Shown here in pieces: positions 22,830 through 35,238 of a stretch of DNA of 64,000 nt. The position numbers were made by a program, and so were the translations under genes. Positions within the stretch are counted from its first letter, which is position 1. Each line of letters begins with the position of its first letter. This DNA is from Spinacia oleracea (Eukaryota > Streptophyta > Magnoliopsida > Caryophyllales > Amaranthaceae). Below the pieces are notes generated by a model. The model made no database searches. It worked only from the letters and a program-made list of their open reading frames with translations, and was not told the origin of the DNA. The stretch covers positions 87,711,285 to 87,775,284 of the forward strand of contig NC_079488.1 of the NCBI RefSeq assembly GCF_020520425.1, given 5' to 3'.

Positions 22830-23525
22830 AACTAAAAAGTCTTACTAACGCGTTTTCATAGAAATTCCAACCCAAAAAGGATACAATAAATAGTCCGTGG
22901 AGCCGTACAATTCCAATGCACAAGTATATGCTCAACATGAATTATGATGCAAATAATCATACAAGGCAAGATAAAACATGGTCAAAACACATACGTGGCA
23001 ATAATTAGATCACATAATCACATAATCACATAAAATGCATACTTAAACTAATATGCCCTTCTTAATCTACCCATTCCTCACTTGAAAGTAATATTAATTT
23101 TCGAAATTAATTAAGAAATAACTCCTACCTTAGTTGAAATTATTAAAATTAAAATCGAAAATTAATAAGAATTATCAATTTAAATAAATAAATTAATTTC
23201 GGGTCTAAATAAAAAGGAAAATCCGAATTTTTTTTGTTTTGTAAAATCCGAAAAATTCGAATAAATAATTAAATAAATAAATAAGTAAATTCGGATATTT
23301 AAAAAGGGAAATCTGAAAAAAAAATATTTTGAATTAAATTCGAAAATTTCGAATAAATTAAGATTTCAAAAAAAAAAAATTAAATTAAATTATAATCCAA
23401 GTTTTCAACTTATTTCAAACGACCCAAAATAATTGATATTTGACCTTTAAAATATTGAGTACTCAAAATAATATGTTTTGACTTTAGGAAAATAATATTT
23501 TAAAAAAAATCCTAAAGTTCCGCAT
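22830..23525. other. AT-rich 5' leader of the Gypsy relic
   Basis: Very A/T-rich leader with many short TTCGAA and AAATAA motifs between the PBS-like repeats and the extra ORF. No coding frame and no insertion boundary are recognised. Confidence 0.5.
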
Positions 23526-23650
23526 TAGTCTCCGATTACCACTTTGTAGTATTGTTTACTACAAAGAAGGAATGAAACTAAGCTCTAGTATACCACTTTG
23601 TAATATTACTTACTACAATGTAGCCTTAAGCTCCTGAATACCACTTTGTA
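23526..23650 (-). repeat. Primer-binding-site-like motif repeated three times
   Basis: On the - strand the motif TACAAAGTGGTA occurs at 23639-23650 (spanning the LTR end), 23591-23602 and 23537-23548. The first two copies are followed by a GAGCTTA block. The copy next to the LTR is in the right place and has a stretched match to the tRNA-iMet PBS (TGGTATTCAGGAGC versus TGGTATCAGAGC). The two further copies lie 48 and 102 bp downstream and carry the same LTR-edge bases. Confidence 0.7.
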
Positions 23651-24297
23651 ACACCCTAATAATTCCTTGCTTTTATAAAACCATTTTCCAACTTAAAATA
23701 AAGGAATTACTAAAGTATTACCACCACCGTGATAACGGTTAAGGCTATTACCAGAATTACGCAGCGGAATTTAATGTCAACTAACTTTTAAAAACATAAA
23801 TAAATTATCGAGGCCTCCTACAAGTTGGAACCATAACCGCCCAAAAACAAAGTATCAAAATTCAACAAACCCAAACATAATTAGAGTATAGATAAAAATA
23901 GTTTTAAAGTACGAAAGCATGCAACTCTCTCAATCATCCCAAGCCACATGATTTCGATCGTACTTCGATCTACCAACCTGCTATATTATTCTACTCCCCA
24001 GCAATGCAAGTGCAAATGATGGATCATCATAGGGTCATTAAGGCAAAGGCCATGACCAAAAGATACAAAGCACGTAGTCAGCAAAAAGCTGAGTACTTAC
24101 AAGACTAGAGTGAAATAAAACTATAAACATACATCACTCACTAAGTACTAATCAACATGCAAAAGCCATTTAGAAATTAACACATAAATCATGAATACAA
24201 GACTCGACTCGATCTTGACTTGACTCTTGACTCACAATTTAATTAGAATAAGCTTCGAACGGGCCAAAAGAATATTCCATAAAGTAAGGGTGTTGGG

Positions 24298-25689
24298 TGT
24301 TAGGTTATGATTCATATGACAAAACATAAATCATGCGGAAAAACCATAAAGCCAGGAAAGCATATTATTTACACATAATCATTTAGCATAGTTTAGATGC
24401 ATACACTTTGTTGCGTGCCCTCCCTAGCTGCGCCCGAACCGAACAAGAACAAGTCTTTAGGACTCCAAGTGTCGTCCCTCCGTAGATAGTCCACAGCACG
24501 TCCGGATCCGCCTTAAGCTTGACCAACTAGGATCGCCCTTAAGGTACTTAGAATTTTCGGTTAATGTAGGCAATTATATGACTGAATTTTTGCTCTCAAA
24601 AATCACTTTGAATACTTGAATACTCTATATAAAATAATGACCCTAGGCCTTTATTTATAGAGGTATGGAAAGGGAATTGTAATCCTATTAGGATACGAAT
24701 TAATTAAACTAGAATCCCAATAGAATTCTTATTTAATTAATTCATCCTTTTAGATTTAGGAATTTAATCATATGTCGAAACCTGATAGCTTTAGGATTCG
24801 TATAGCACACAAACACACACACGCACGCACAGCAGCCCACGAGGGGCACCATGCGCGCGCGCGCAGCCCGCGAGCTCGCAGCCCATTGCCACGAGGCCCA
24901 CACGCTGCCGCAGCGTTGGCGCGCGCTGGGCCTGCCTTGCGGTGGGCCTGGCGCAGCCTTGGCTGGTGCATTGTGGCGCGCTGGCTTGCTGGGCGATGGC
25001 CCGGCTTCGTGCTGGGCCTTCGTCTGGCAGGCCTTGTCCGATGCTAATTCGTACGATACGCTTCCGATTAATTTCCCGATTCCGGAATTCATTTCCGATA
25101 CGAACAATATTTAATATTTCCGATTCCGGAATTAATTTCCGTTTTGAACAAATATTTAATATTTCCGTTTCCGGAATTATTTTCCGATTCCGATAATATT
25201 TCCGATTCTGACAATATTTCCGTTTCCGGCAATATTTCCGATTCCGGCAATATTTCCATTTCCGATAATATTTTCCGATACGTACCATGTTTCCGTTTCC
25301 GGCAACATCTACGACTTGGATAATATTTATATTTCCGATACGATCCATATTTCCGTTTCCGGCAATATCATCGTTTCCGGAGCATTCATTTCTTGCATGT
25401 GACGATCTCAGCTCCCACCAAGATCCGTCGATTCCGAATATCCATAGATGGAGTATTTAATGCCATTAAATACTTGATCCGTTTACGTACTATTTGTGTG
25501 ACCCTACGTGTTCAGTCAAGAGTAAGCTGTGGATTAATATCATTAATTCCACTTGAGCTGAAGCGGTCTCTAGCTAGGCATTCAGCTCACTTGATCTCAC
25601 TGAATTATTAACTTGTTAATTAATACTGAACCGCACTTATTAGACTTAACATAGAATGCATACTTGGACCAAGGGCATTATTTCCTTCA
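24298..25689 (-). mobile_element. Solo Copia A LTR (1392 bp) with TSD TTGGG
   Basis: On + it reads TGTTAGGTTATG at the left and TTATTTCCTTCA at the right. It is flanked by exact TTGGG at 24293-24297 and 25690-25694. It is homologous along its length to the LTRs of the complete element at 29020-39481. The host LTR sequence resumes on both sides, so this is a clean insertion into the Gypsy LTR followed by loss of the internal part. Confidence 0.95.
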
Positions 25690-27191
25690 TTGGGAGCCCA
25701 CCAAACACCATAATAATAATAACTAACGGACCATACCGAGTGTCGGGCCATACCGACGGAATTCCAGCGCATAAAATGAATGAAACAACGTCTTGTATCA
25801 TTAGTAGGAGATCAAGCTTTCCGGCAAGTCTCCCCCCATAATTCATACTCAAGGTATATACGTTCCAAGAGTTTTGAAGCTTGTTCTGGTTGCACTTTAC
25901 GTTTATTAATATTTATTAATGGTGAACTCGAGACTCGAACACACACGTACATACATACAATTAATAAACGACAACCAAAACAATCTCATTTTAATCCTTT
26001 AGGACTTGTGATCAATAAATCAAGACGTAGTGAAATTACTACCAAGTTCCTTCTCACAAAAGGTGAGATTCCACATCATGCCTATTAACATGAGGGTTGT
26101 GCCCTTGCACGACAATTCCTAATCCATTTCATATAAAATATTTCCAACTGAACCCTACATGTGCGGTGGCTTACGTGAGCTAACCCTTCACATGTGGTAA
26201 AATAAATAGTACGACGTGGTACGGATAATTGGCTCAAAAGTATGCTAGACATCCCGTACAATAGCATAACAATAAATAATTCATCCCTTGCATGTGAAAC
26301 AAACCATACATGCATAAATATTGAACAACATGATTGACAATGAAATCCATACTCATAATAATCCCAACATGCTTGTTCAACCAATAATTTAATAATTCCA
26401 ATATAATAATCCACATGATCGTTCACCAAAACAAATATGAATCTACATAATATAATTCACATCAACAACAATCATGGTAATGCCTTTGACAAATGGTGTG
26501 GTCGCCCTAGACTTGTACGTACCTTGAATACCTAAGCGTAGGGGCCACTTTGCAAAACGAGCACTTACTTAGAAATCACCTCCTATCATCAAAATAATGA
26601 AACTTTAATTATTTCCATGTTCATTAAATTTTCAGCAACTTTATAAAATATTAAACCTTGTTAACAATTAGAATTCAATCGTTCTTTAATAAAATAATCG
26701 CCTCAATTTGCAAAACTAATCCCTAGTATGAAAACATACTTTTTCCGCCCTTAAAATCAATAAAAATCAACACTTTAAGCCTTTATATAAATCTGAAAAT
26801 ATAATTGATTATCATAATTAAATTCATCACCCAATTATGCTAATCAATTGACCCATTAAGTCTAGGTTAAAACCCTAACTTGAAATTCTCAGTAAAACCG
26901 ATTTAATCATCATAAAAATCAAACCTTTATTAAATAAACGAATCTGAAAATTCATGCTTTAATAATTAAAATACGCCTCATGAATCAAAACATATAAATC
27001 CTCAAAGTACGGTGTTCACAACCGATTCCCAACATTTTAATTATTCAAAACAATAATGATAATATAATTTAAAATACGGAATTGAAATAGAATAGGTAAG
27101 GAAGAAGGGAATTATACCAATCCGGCCTATAGCACGGAACAACCACGAATTAATGTGATTGGGCGAAAGAATTGAACGAACGAAACAAAGC

Positions 27192-27292
<101 letters not shown>

Positions 27293-28092
27293 CGTGTGTG
27301 CGCGCGCAGCAGAGGGTCGACGAGCAGGGCACAACGCGCGCTGGGCGCGAGAGAGTGAGGGCGAGGGACAGCGCGCTGGGCTCGAGAGAGTGAGGGCGAG
27401 AGGTGTGCGCGTGTGGCTGGGCGAGAGAAGCAGCAGCGCACAGCAACACAACGAGGGCGAGAGAGAGAGGCTGGGCGCGAGCGCGAGGCACGCAGCAGCA
27501 ACAAGCAGAGCAGCAGCGCAGGGCACTCGAGTGCGCGCTGCGGGCTGCGAACAAGAGAGGAAGTGGGCGAGAGTGATGGGAGAGCAACGAGGCACGCAGT
27601 ACGGCACGCGAGTGCTGTGCGGTGCGGGTGAGGAACCGGGCACAAAGAGAGAGAAAATAGAGGAAGAGTGTGGGGCAAGAAAAAGAGAGAGGCTTAAATG
27701 AAAAACAAGGGGGTCATTTAATGAGGAGAGTCCTATTTATAGGCTCTCATATCCCTAGTGGGCTAGGATTGGCAATTTGACATTGGGCTTAGTATTTAAA
27801 TGATTGGGCTAGCCTTAAGCTTATAATTAAATTCTTTTGATTGGGCTCGATTTATAAAACGAGTTGGACTTTTCATTTAAAACCCAAACCTTTTAAAATT
27901 ACTTGCGACCCATTAAATTTCCCGACTCGAAAATTAAATTCGTTTCGTAATTAATTAAAATAATAAATATTCTATTTAATTAAAATACATTTAAATAATA
28001 TTTAAATGCGAAATAAATTCTAAAAATCGTAAAATGCTTTATAAATATAATAAAATATATTTATAATTATTATAAAAATACGAGGTATTACA

Positions 28093-28120
28093 ACACTTGT
28101 CTAAAGGACAAATGGGAGAC
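28093..28120 (+). mobile_element. Remnant of Copia B internal region with polypurine tract
   Basis: ACTTGTCTAAAGGACAAATG and the polypurine tract AAATGGGAGAC directly precede the TGAAGGAAATG start of the next LTR. This mirrors the arrangement before the Copia A LTR at 558. Everything upstream in this element was displaced when the Gypsy element inserted at 28092/28093. Confidence 0.75.
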
Positions 28121-28735
28121 TGAAGGAAATGTGTCCTTCATTCAAGGTGCATTAGTCTAATACCAGGGTTCACATTAATTATGAATAATTAATTTAGTAA
28201 GATCAAGTGATCGGAACAACTAGCTGAAGCTATTTTCCGATCAGTGAGTTCTAATCGTTATTAGGCTCACAACTTACTCTCGACTGAACCTACAAGGTCA
28301 CACCAATGACATAAATCAGATCGCCTAATTAAATGAATCGAAAATTCATTTAATGGCTATACGGGAATTTAGTTCAAAAACGTAAATATACGATAAGACG
28401 TCAGATCGTAATTGTCTATCGTATTGCATAGAATCATAGGCTAGGCGAAACGAATAATCGTATCGTACGACGTTGGATCGCCAAGTACTATATGATAAAT
28501 AATAGCCGGAAAGCATTAGACGCAAGATAAAAAGGGAACGAGCAAGTTGCTCGCCCACGAGCCCAAGCGCTAAGCCCATGGGCGCAGAAACATAATAGCA
28601 GCGGAAACACGACAACGTTAAGGCCATGACCTAGCCTTCTATGTGCGTGCGCGGGCCAAGAAACATTACATCAGAATCAGCAGCGCTACACTATGCGCTA
28701 GCTTGGGCGCGACCCAAGGCCCAGCCGCGTGCAAG

Positions 28736-28867
<132 letters not shown>

Positions 28868-29019
28868 CTGTGTGCTGGTCGGCCATAGACTTTGTGCTTT
28901 GTTCGGTTAGAACATATAATGTTCCCTAGGTTATTCTAAAAACCTAATGCACTATGTTTTCCATCTACACTTGGTCAAACCTTAGAGACACATAGAACCC
29001 TAATTCTCTATGTGCCTAT

Positions 29020-30385
29020 TGTTAGGTTATGATACATATGACAATTCATAAATCATGCGGAAAAACCATTTAGCCAGGAATACATATTATTTACACATAA
29101 TCATATAGCATAGTTTAGATGCATACTCTTTGTTGCGTGCCTTCCCTAGCTGCGCCCGAACCGAACAAGAACAAGTCTTTAGGACTCCAAGTGTCGTCCC
29201 TCCGTAGATAGTCCACAGCACGTCCGGATCCGCCTTAAGATTGACCAACTAGAATCGCCCTTAAGGTACTAAAAATTTCGGCACTTTTAGGCAAGGTATG
29301 TGACTGAATTTTTCTCTCAAAAACTCACTTTGAATACTTGAAAACTTGTTATAAATCGTGAACCCAGGCCACATATTTATAGGGGTATGGAAAGAGAATT
29401 GGAATCCTATTAGGATACGAATTAATTAAATTAGAATCATAATGAAACTCTTATTTAATTAATTTATCAAATAGGATCAGGAATTTAATTATTAAACGAA
29501 TCCTGTACGTTTTAGGTTTCGTATGTGAACACAAACACACACCCACGCACAGCAGCCCACGAGGGGCCCCATGCGCGCGCGCGCACAGCCCGAGCAACGC
29601 AGCCCACGACTGCCGCAGCCTTGGGCGCGCGCTGGGCCTGCCTTGCGGTGGGCCTGGCGCAGCCTTGGGCTGGCGTGCTGTGGCGCGCGTTTCCTTGCTG
29701 GACGTGGGCCTGGCTTCGTGCTGGGCCTTCGTCTAGCAAGCTCGTCCGATGCTAATTCGCACGACGCGCTTCCGATTAATTTCCCGATTCCGGAATTCAT
29801 TTCCGATACGAACAATATTCAACATTTCCGATTCCGGAATCAATTTCCGTTTCGAACAAATATTTAATATTTCCGTTTCCGGAATTATTTTCCGATTCTG
29901 ACAATATTTCCGTTTCCGGCAATATTTCCGATTCCGGCAATATTTCCATTTCCAATAATATTTTCCGATACGTACCATGTTTCCGTTTCCGGCAACATCT
30001 ACGACTTGGATAATATTTATATTTCCGATACGATCCATATTTCCGTTTCCGGCAATATCATCGTTTCCGGAGTATTCATTTCTTGCCTGTGACGATCTCA
30101 TCTCCCACTGAAACCAAGATCCGTCGATTCCGAATATCCTTAGATGGAGTATTTAATGCCATTAAATACTTGATCCGTTTACGTACTATTTGTGTGACCC
30201 TAGGGGTTCAGTCAAGAGTAAGCTGTGGATTAATATCATTAATTCCACTTGAACTGAAGCGGCCTCTAGCTAGGCATTCAGCTCACTTGATCTCACTGAA
30301 TTATTAACTTGTTAATTAATACTGAACCGCATTTATTAGACTTAACATTGAATGCATACTTGGACCAAGGGCATTATTTCCTTCA
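29020..30385 (-). repeat. 3' LTR of complete Copia A (1366 bp)
   Basis: Plus-strand edges TGTTAGGTTATG and TTATTTCCTTCA. It lacks the 18-bp TTCCGAT-type repeat unit present in the 5' LTR near 38968-38985. Short Ala/Arg-rich ORFs in its GC-rich block are artefacts that recur in every copy. Confidence 0.95.
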
Positions 30386-30400
30386 GTCTCCCACTTGTCC
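30386..30400 (-). promoter_or_regulatory. Polypurine tract of Copia A
   Basis: GGACAAGTGGGAGAC on the - strand, immediately before the 3' LTR, the standard site for plus-strand DNA priming during reverse transcription. The same sequence is found before the LTR at 558. Confidence 0.85.
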
Positions 30401-31251
30401 TTAGGGACAAGTGTGCATTTCCTAATTCCTTTGTCGCTCGATGCTTGCTCTTGAACATAAGGTAAGAGTTTTCATCCTTATTATGTCCAGAGGTGTTCCT
30501 CGGTTTCAGAGTTCAACTGATCAAATAAACAGATAATCATAGCCTATGATTCATCCGAGCACGGCCATGCATTTCATAGTTTCTAGCTCTCCGAGTGGCC
30601 TTGTACAACTTTTAAGCATCTCATCCCGATTTATGGGAGGACAATCCCAATCTTGCGATCTTGAGATTAGACTTCGTTTGATAGGTGATTACCTGAGCGT
30701 TGCCTTTATAGCCTCCTTTTACGGTGCGACGGTTGGTCAACGTCAAAGCAACCAGTTCTCAAACAAGTAATCTCAAATCACTCAGGTATTGAGGATTTAG
30801 TGTCTAATAATTTTTAATGAAATTTACTTATGACAGATTTTCATCTCTTACAGTAAAGTTTCATAGGTCTTGTCCGATACTAGTCTTCCCAAAGTAAGTA
30901 TCTATGCAAATGATTATGACATTGCCATGTCCACATAGTTCAAGAAACAGAACTACTAGTCATCTTGCATTCTAGTCGTCTAACGTTTTCTATGCGTCCA
31001 ATTTTATAGAAAACTCCGACTAGGGACCATTTTCAACCTTTGACATTCAAGTTCACTTGATAGACATTTCTTAGTCACAGGACTGGTCCTGGCAGTCTAT
31101 CTTGAATATATCGTCAAATTGAAGGGACTCATCATTTAATAAACCACAAATTAAATGGAAAAATGAATTCTCTTCATTTATTGTGAATGATTAACCAATA
31201 ATGTTTTACAAAGATTTAAACTCTAAAACTTTAAAACATTAAACAGAGACA
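30401..31251 (-). other. 3' untranslated tail of Copia A
   Basis: Non-coding segment between the pol stop and the polypurine tract. Its left 545 bp are nearly identical to the reverse complement of 1-557. No gene. Confidence 0.85.
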
Positions 31252-32784
31252 TCAAAGCCATTCTCCAATATGCTTGATTCCCATAGCTGCAGTGTGCGAG
31301 TTGTGCTTCGCCTGCGGCAGAGGTTTAGTCAATGGATCTGATATGTTGTCATCAGTTCCAATTTTGCTTATCTCGACTTCTTTTCTTTCAACGAACTCTC
31401 GTAGAAGGTGAAATCTACGAAGTACATGCTTGACTCTCTGGTGGTGTCTAGGCTCCTTTGCCTGTGCAATAGCTCCGTTATTATCACAATACAGGGCTAT
31501 TGGTCCTTTAATGGAGGGGACTACACCAAGTTCACCTATGAACTTCCTTAGCCATATAGCTTCCTTTGTTGCTTCATGTGCAGCAATGTACTCCGCTTCA
31601 GTTGTAGAATCCGCAATGGTGCTTTGCTTAGCACTTTTCCAGCTTACTGCTCCTCCGTTGAGGCAGAAGACAAACCCAGACTGTGATCTGAAATCATCTT
31701 TGTCGGTTTGGAAACTTGCGTCCGTATAGCCTTTAACAATTAATTCATCATCTCCACCATAGACCAGGAAGTCATCTTTGTGCCTTTTCAGGTACTTCAG
31801 AATATTCTTGGCAGCAGTCCAATGCGCCTCTCCTGGGTCTGACTGGTATCTGCTCGTAGCACTGAGTGCATACGCAACATTCGGGCGTGTACATATCATA
31901 GCATACATTATTGAACCAATCAATGATGCATATGGAATCCCATTCATTCGTCTACGCTCATCAAGTGTTTTTGGGCACTGATTCTTGCTTAGAGTCATTC
32001 CATGAGACATGGGTAGGTAGCCTCGCTTGGAGTCCGCCATCTTGAACCTATCAAGCACCTTATTGATATAAGTGCTTTGACTAAGTCCAATCATCCTTTT
32101 AGATCTATCTCTGTAAATCTTGATGCCCAATATGTACTGTGCTTCTCCTAGATCTTTCATCGAAAAACATTTCCCAAGCCAAATCTTGACAGAGTTCAAC
32201 ATAGGAATGTCATTTCCGATAAATAATATGTCGTCGACATATAATACTAGGAAAGCAATTTTGCTCCCACTGACCTTCTTGTATACACAAGATTCGTCTG
32301 CGTTCTTGATGAAACCAAAGTCACTGACTGCTTCATCAAAACGTATATTCCAGCTCCTGGATGCCTGCTTCAATCCGTAGATTGACTTCTTTAGCTTGCA
32401 TACCTTTTTAGCATTCTTTGGATCCTGAAAACCTTCAGGCTGTGTCATAAACACAGTTTCTGTTAAAACGCCGTTTAAGAAAGCAGTTTTGACATCCATC
32501 TGCCATATTTCGTAATCGTAATATGCAGCGATTGCTAACATTATCCGAATAGACTTTAGCATTGCAACTGGTGAAAAGGTTTCATCGTAATCCACACCGT
32601 GGACTTGCCTGTAACCTTTTGCAACCAATCTAGCTTTGAAAACTTCAAGTTTCCCATCCTTGTCCTTTTTCAGTTTGAAAACCCATTTGCTTCCAATGGC
32701 TTGGTAGCCATCTGGCAAATCGACCAAATCCCATACTTGGTTTTCAGACATGGAGTCTAATTCAGATTGTATGGCTTCTTGCCA
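31252..32784 (-). CDS. Copia A pol, reverse transcriptase and RNase H half (after in-frame stop)
   Basis: The same frame as the upstream gag-integrase ORF, separated from it by one TAA at 32785-32787. RT starts with NQVWDLVDLPDG, followed by KARLVAKGYRQVHGVDYDETFSPVA-type blocks, QMDVKTAFLNG and SIYGLKQASR, and the catalytic YVDD at residues 171-174 counted from the methionine at 32751. RNase H has GYTDASFQTD (D344), the DSTTEAEY block (E387) and the ALYCDN block. It ends with KHIGEWL at 31252. It would copy element RNA to DNA in cytoplasmic particles. Without stop readthrough it is not made as part of the polyprotein; the methionine at 32751 is internal. Length and motifs are otherwise complete. 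Confidence 0.95.
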   Translation of the reverse strand, partial: WQEAIQSELDSMSENQVWDLVDLPDGYQAIGSKWVFKLKKDKDGKLEVFKARLVAKGYRQVHGVDYDETFSPVAMLKSIRIMLAIAAYYDYEIWQMDVKTAFLNGVLTETVFMTQPEGFQDPKNAKKVCKLKKSIYGLKQASRSWNIRFDEAVSDFGFIKNADESCVYKKVSGSKIAFLVLYVDDILFIGNDIPMLNSVKIWLGKCFSMKDLGEAQYILGIKIYRDRSKRMIGLSQSTYINKVLDRFKMADSKRGYLPMSHGMTLSKNQCPKTLDERRRMNGIPYASLIGSIMYAMICTRPNVAYALSATSRYQSDPGEAHWTAAKNILKYLKRHKDDFLVYGGDDELIVKGYTDASFQTDKDDFRSQSGFVFCLNGGAVSWKSAKQSTIADSTTEAEYIAAHEATKEAIWLRKFIGELGVVPSIKGPIALYCDNNGAIAQAKEPRHHQRVKHVLRRFHLLREFVERKEVEISKIGTDDNISDPLTKPLPQAKHNSHTAAMGIKHIGEWL

Positions 32785-35238
32785 TTACTTGGAGCTAGGG
32801 CTCGTCATAGCTTGTTTGTAAGTCGCAGGTTCATCAATTTCAAGTAATAGAACGTCATAGCTCTCGTTCGTCAAAATACCTAAGTACCTTTCCGGTTGAG
32901 ATCTATATCTTTGCGATCTACGCGGGGTAACATTTCTAGTTTGACCATGATTCTCACCAGATTCTTCTAAAGATCTCTGAGTTTCATCCTGAATGTCATC
33001 TTGAGCATTCTCTAGAGTTTGTTGTTCGACTCGAATTTCTTCGAGGTCTACTTTTCTCCCACTTGTCATTTTGGAAATGTGATCTTTCTCCAAAAAGACA
33101 CCATCTCGAGCAACAAATACCTTGTTCTCAGATGTATTGTAGAAGTAATACCCCTTTGTTTCCTTTGGATAGCCCACAAGGATACATTTGTCAGATTTTG
33201 GATGAAGTTTGTCTGAAATTAATCGTTTGACGTATACTTCACATCCCCAAATCTTAAGAAAAGACACATTTGGAGGCTTTCCAAACCATAATTCATATGG
33301 AGTCTTTTGGACAGCTTTAGACGGAGCTCTATTTATAGTGAGTGCAGCTGTATTTAGTGCATGTCCCCAAAATTCTAATGGAAGTTTGGCCTGACCCATC
33401 ATTGACCTGACCATGTCTAGCAAGGTTCTGTTCCTCCGTTCCGACACACCGTTCCATTGTGGTGTTCCTGGAGGAGTCAATTCTGATAGAATTCCACATT
33501 CTTTCAGATGGTCATCAAATTCATAGCTCAGATATTCACCGCCTCTATCAGACCGCAGTGCCTTAATCTTCTTGCCTAATTGATTCTCTACTTCACTCTG
33601 AAATTCCTTGAATTTGTCAAAGGATTCAGACTTATGCTTCATTAGGTAGACATAACCATATCTACTGAAGTCATCAGTGATAGTGATAAAGTAGCTGAAA
33701 CCACCTCTAGCATTTGTACTCATTGGTCCACATACATCTGTATGGATTAAACCCAATAGTTCATTTGCTCTTTCTCCAACTTTAGAGAAAGGTTGCTTTG
33801 TCATTTTGCCAAGTAAACATGATTCGCATTTACCATAATCCTCTAAGTCAAATGGTTCTAAAATTCCTTCCTTTTGAATTCTTTCTAAGCGTTTCAAGTT
33901 TATATGGCCTAATCGACAATGCCACAGATAGGTGAGATCTGAATCATCCTTTTTGGCCTTTTTGGTATTTATGTTATATACTTGTTTGTCGTGATCTAAT
34001 AAATAAAGTCCATTGACTAATCTAGCAGATCCATAAAACATCTCTTTAAAATAAAACGAACAACTATTGTCTTTTATTAAAAAGCAAAATCCCTTAGCAT
34101 CTAAGCAAGAAACTGAAATGATGTTTTTAGTAAGACTTGGAACATGGAAACATTCTTCCAGTTCCAAAACTAGCCCGGAGGGCAACGAAAAATAGTAAGT
34201 TCCTATAGCTAATGCAGCAATCCGTGCTCCATTTCCCACTCGTAGGTCGACTTCACCCTTGCTTAACTTTCTACTTCTTCTTAGTCCCTGTGGATTGGAA
34301 CATAAGTGTGAGCCACAACCAGTATCTAATACCCAAGAAGTTGAATTAGCAAGTATACAGTCTATAACGAAAATACCTGAAGATGGAACAACTGTTCCGT
34401 TCTTCTGATCTTCCTTTAGCTTTGGACATTCTCTTTTGTAATGGCCTATTCCATCACAATAAAGACAACTTGATGTGGATTTGTCCTGCTTTGATTTAGC
34501 ATTGCCCTTGGACTTTCCACCTTTCTTGAACGGTCTCCTTCTAGCCTTGAGTAAATCTTTGGCTTCACAGTCCAGTATTATTTCAGCCTTTCTGACAAGG
34601 TGAACAAATTCTGCAACTGTTTCTTCTCTTGGTTCACTTAGGTATAGTTGCTTGAAGCGACCAAACCCACTGTGTAGTGAATTGAGCAAGATAGAGACTG
34701 CCATCCTTTCGCTTATTGGTGTTCCTAGTAGACTTAGGCGATCAAAGTATGAACGCATAAGATCCACATGGAACCTCAGTGGGACGCCTACCCTCTGTTT
34801 AGTGCGAAGGAGCTGAACATGTGTTTCTTGGACCTCCATCCTATAACACCTGTTGGGAGAACTAACCATTAGACCAGACATTGATTCAATCAACTCATGG
34901 ACGTTTAGGTCTCTGTCCTCCGTGCTTCCACGACAGATATCCCTCAGATTCTTGATGAGCGTAAAAGGTTCATAGGCTACAAACCTTCTAGCCCAATCAT
35001 CAGGGATATTGTTCAGCATGAGACTCATAACCTTTTTGAGATCCGCATCCCAGGCGTAAAATCTCTCAGGGGTCATGTCTCTGGCATAGTAGCTTGGCAT
35101 GGGATGTGACAGTACATACTCAAGTCCATTGAGTTTGACTATTTCAACTAGCTTAGCTTCCCATTCAAGAAAATTTGTCAGGTTCAGCTTGACCATAAGC
35201 TCAGAACCTATGATGATGTTTTGATTGTTGTTTTCCAT
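32785..35238 (-). CDS. Copia A gag-protease-integrase half (817 aa)
   Basis: Starts MENNNQNIIIG at 35238. The Gag capsid (UBN2-like) spans about residues 10-230. A CCHC zinc knuckle follows at C258-C261-H266-C271. The protease has DTG at 305-307 (WVLDTGCGS). The GAG-pre-integrase zinc binding site is H440, H445, C471, C474. The integrase catalytic triad is D501, D564, E600 with exactly 35 residues between the last two. A linker to RT follows. Translation ends at a TAA (32785-32787) two codons before the conserved block that starts RT, so a single nonsense change splits a polyprotein of about 1328 codons. All catalytic residues are present. It is the best-preserved transposon gene in the window. 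Confidence 0.96.
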   Translation of the reverse strand: MENNNQNIIIGSELMVKLNLTNFLEWEAKLVEIVKLNGLEYVLSHPMPSYYARDMTPERFYAWDADLKKVMSLMLNNIPDDWARRFVAYEPFTLIKNLRDICRGSTEDRDLNVHELIESMSGLMVSSPNRCYRMEVQETHVQLLRTKQRVGVPLRFHVDLMRSYFDRLSLLGTPISERMAVSILLNSLHSGFGRFKQLYLSEPREETVAEFVHLVRKAEIILDCEAKDLLKARRRPFKKGGKSKGNAKSKQDKSTSSCLYCDGIGHYKRECPKLKEDQKNGTVVPSSGIFVIDCILANSTSWVLDTGCGSHLCSNPQGLRRSRKLSKGEVDLRVGNGARIAALAIGTYYFSLPSGLVLELEECFHVPSLTKNIISVSCLDAKGFCFLIKDNSCSFYFKEMFYGSARLVNGLYLLDHDKQVYNINTKKAKKDDSDLTYLWHCRLGHINLKRLERIQKEGILEPFDLEDYGKCESCLLGKMTKQPFSKVGERANELLGLIHTDVCGPMSTNARGGFSYFITITDDFSRYGYVYLMKHKSESFDKFKEFQSEVENQLGKKIKALRSDRGGEYLSYEFDDHLKECGILSELTPPGTPQWNGVSERRNRTLLDMVRSMMGQAKLPLEFWGHALNTAALTINRAPSKAVQKTPYELWFGKPPNVSFLKIWGCEVYVKRLISDKLHPKSDKCILVGYPKETKGYYFYNTSENKVFVARDGVFLEKDHISKMTSGRKVDLEEIRVEQQTLENAQDDIQDETQRSLEESGENHGQTRNVTPRRSQRYRSQPERYLGILTNESYDVLLLEIDEPATYKQAMTSPSSK

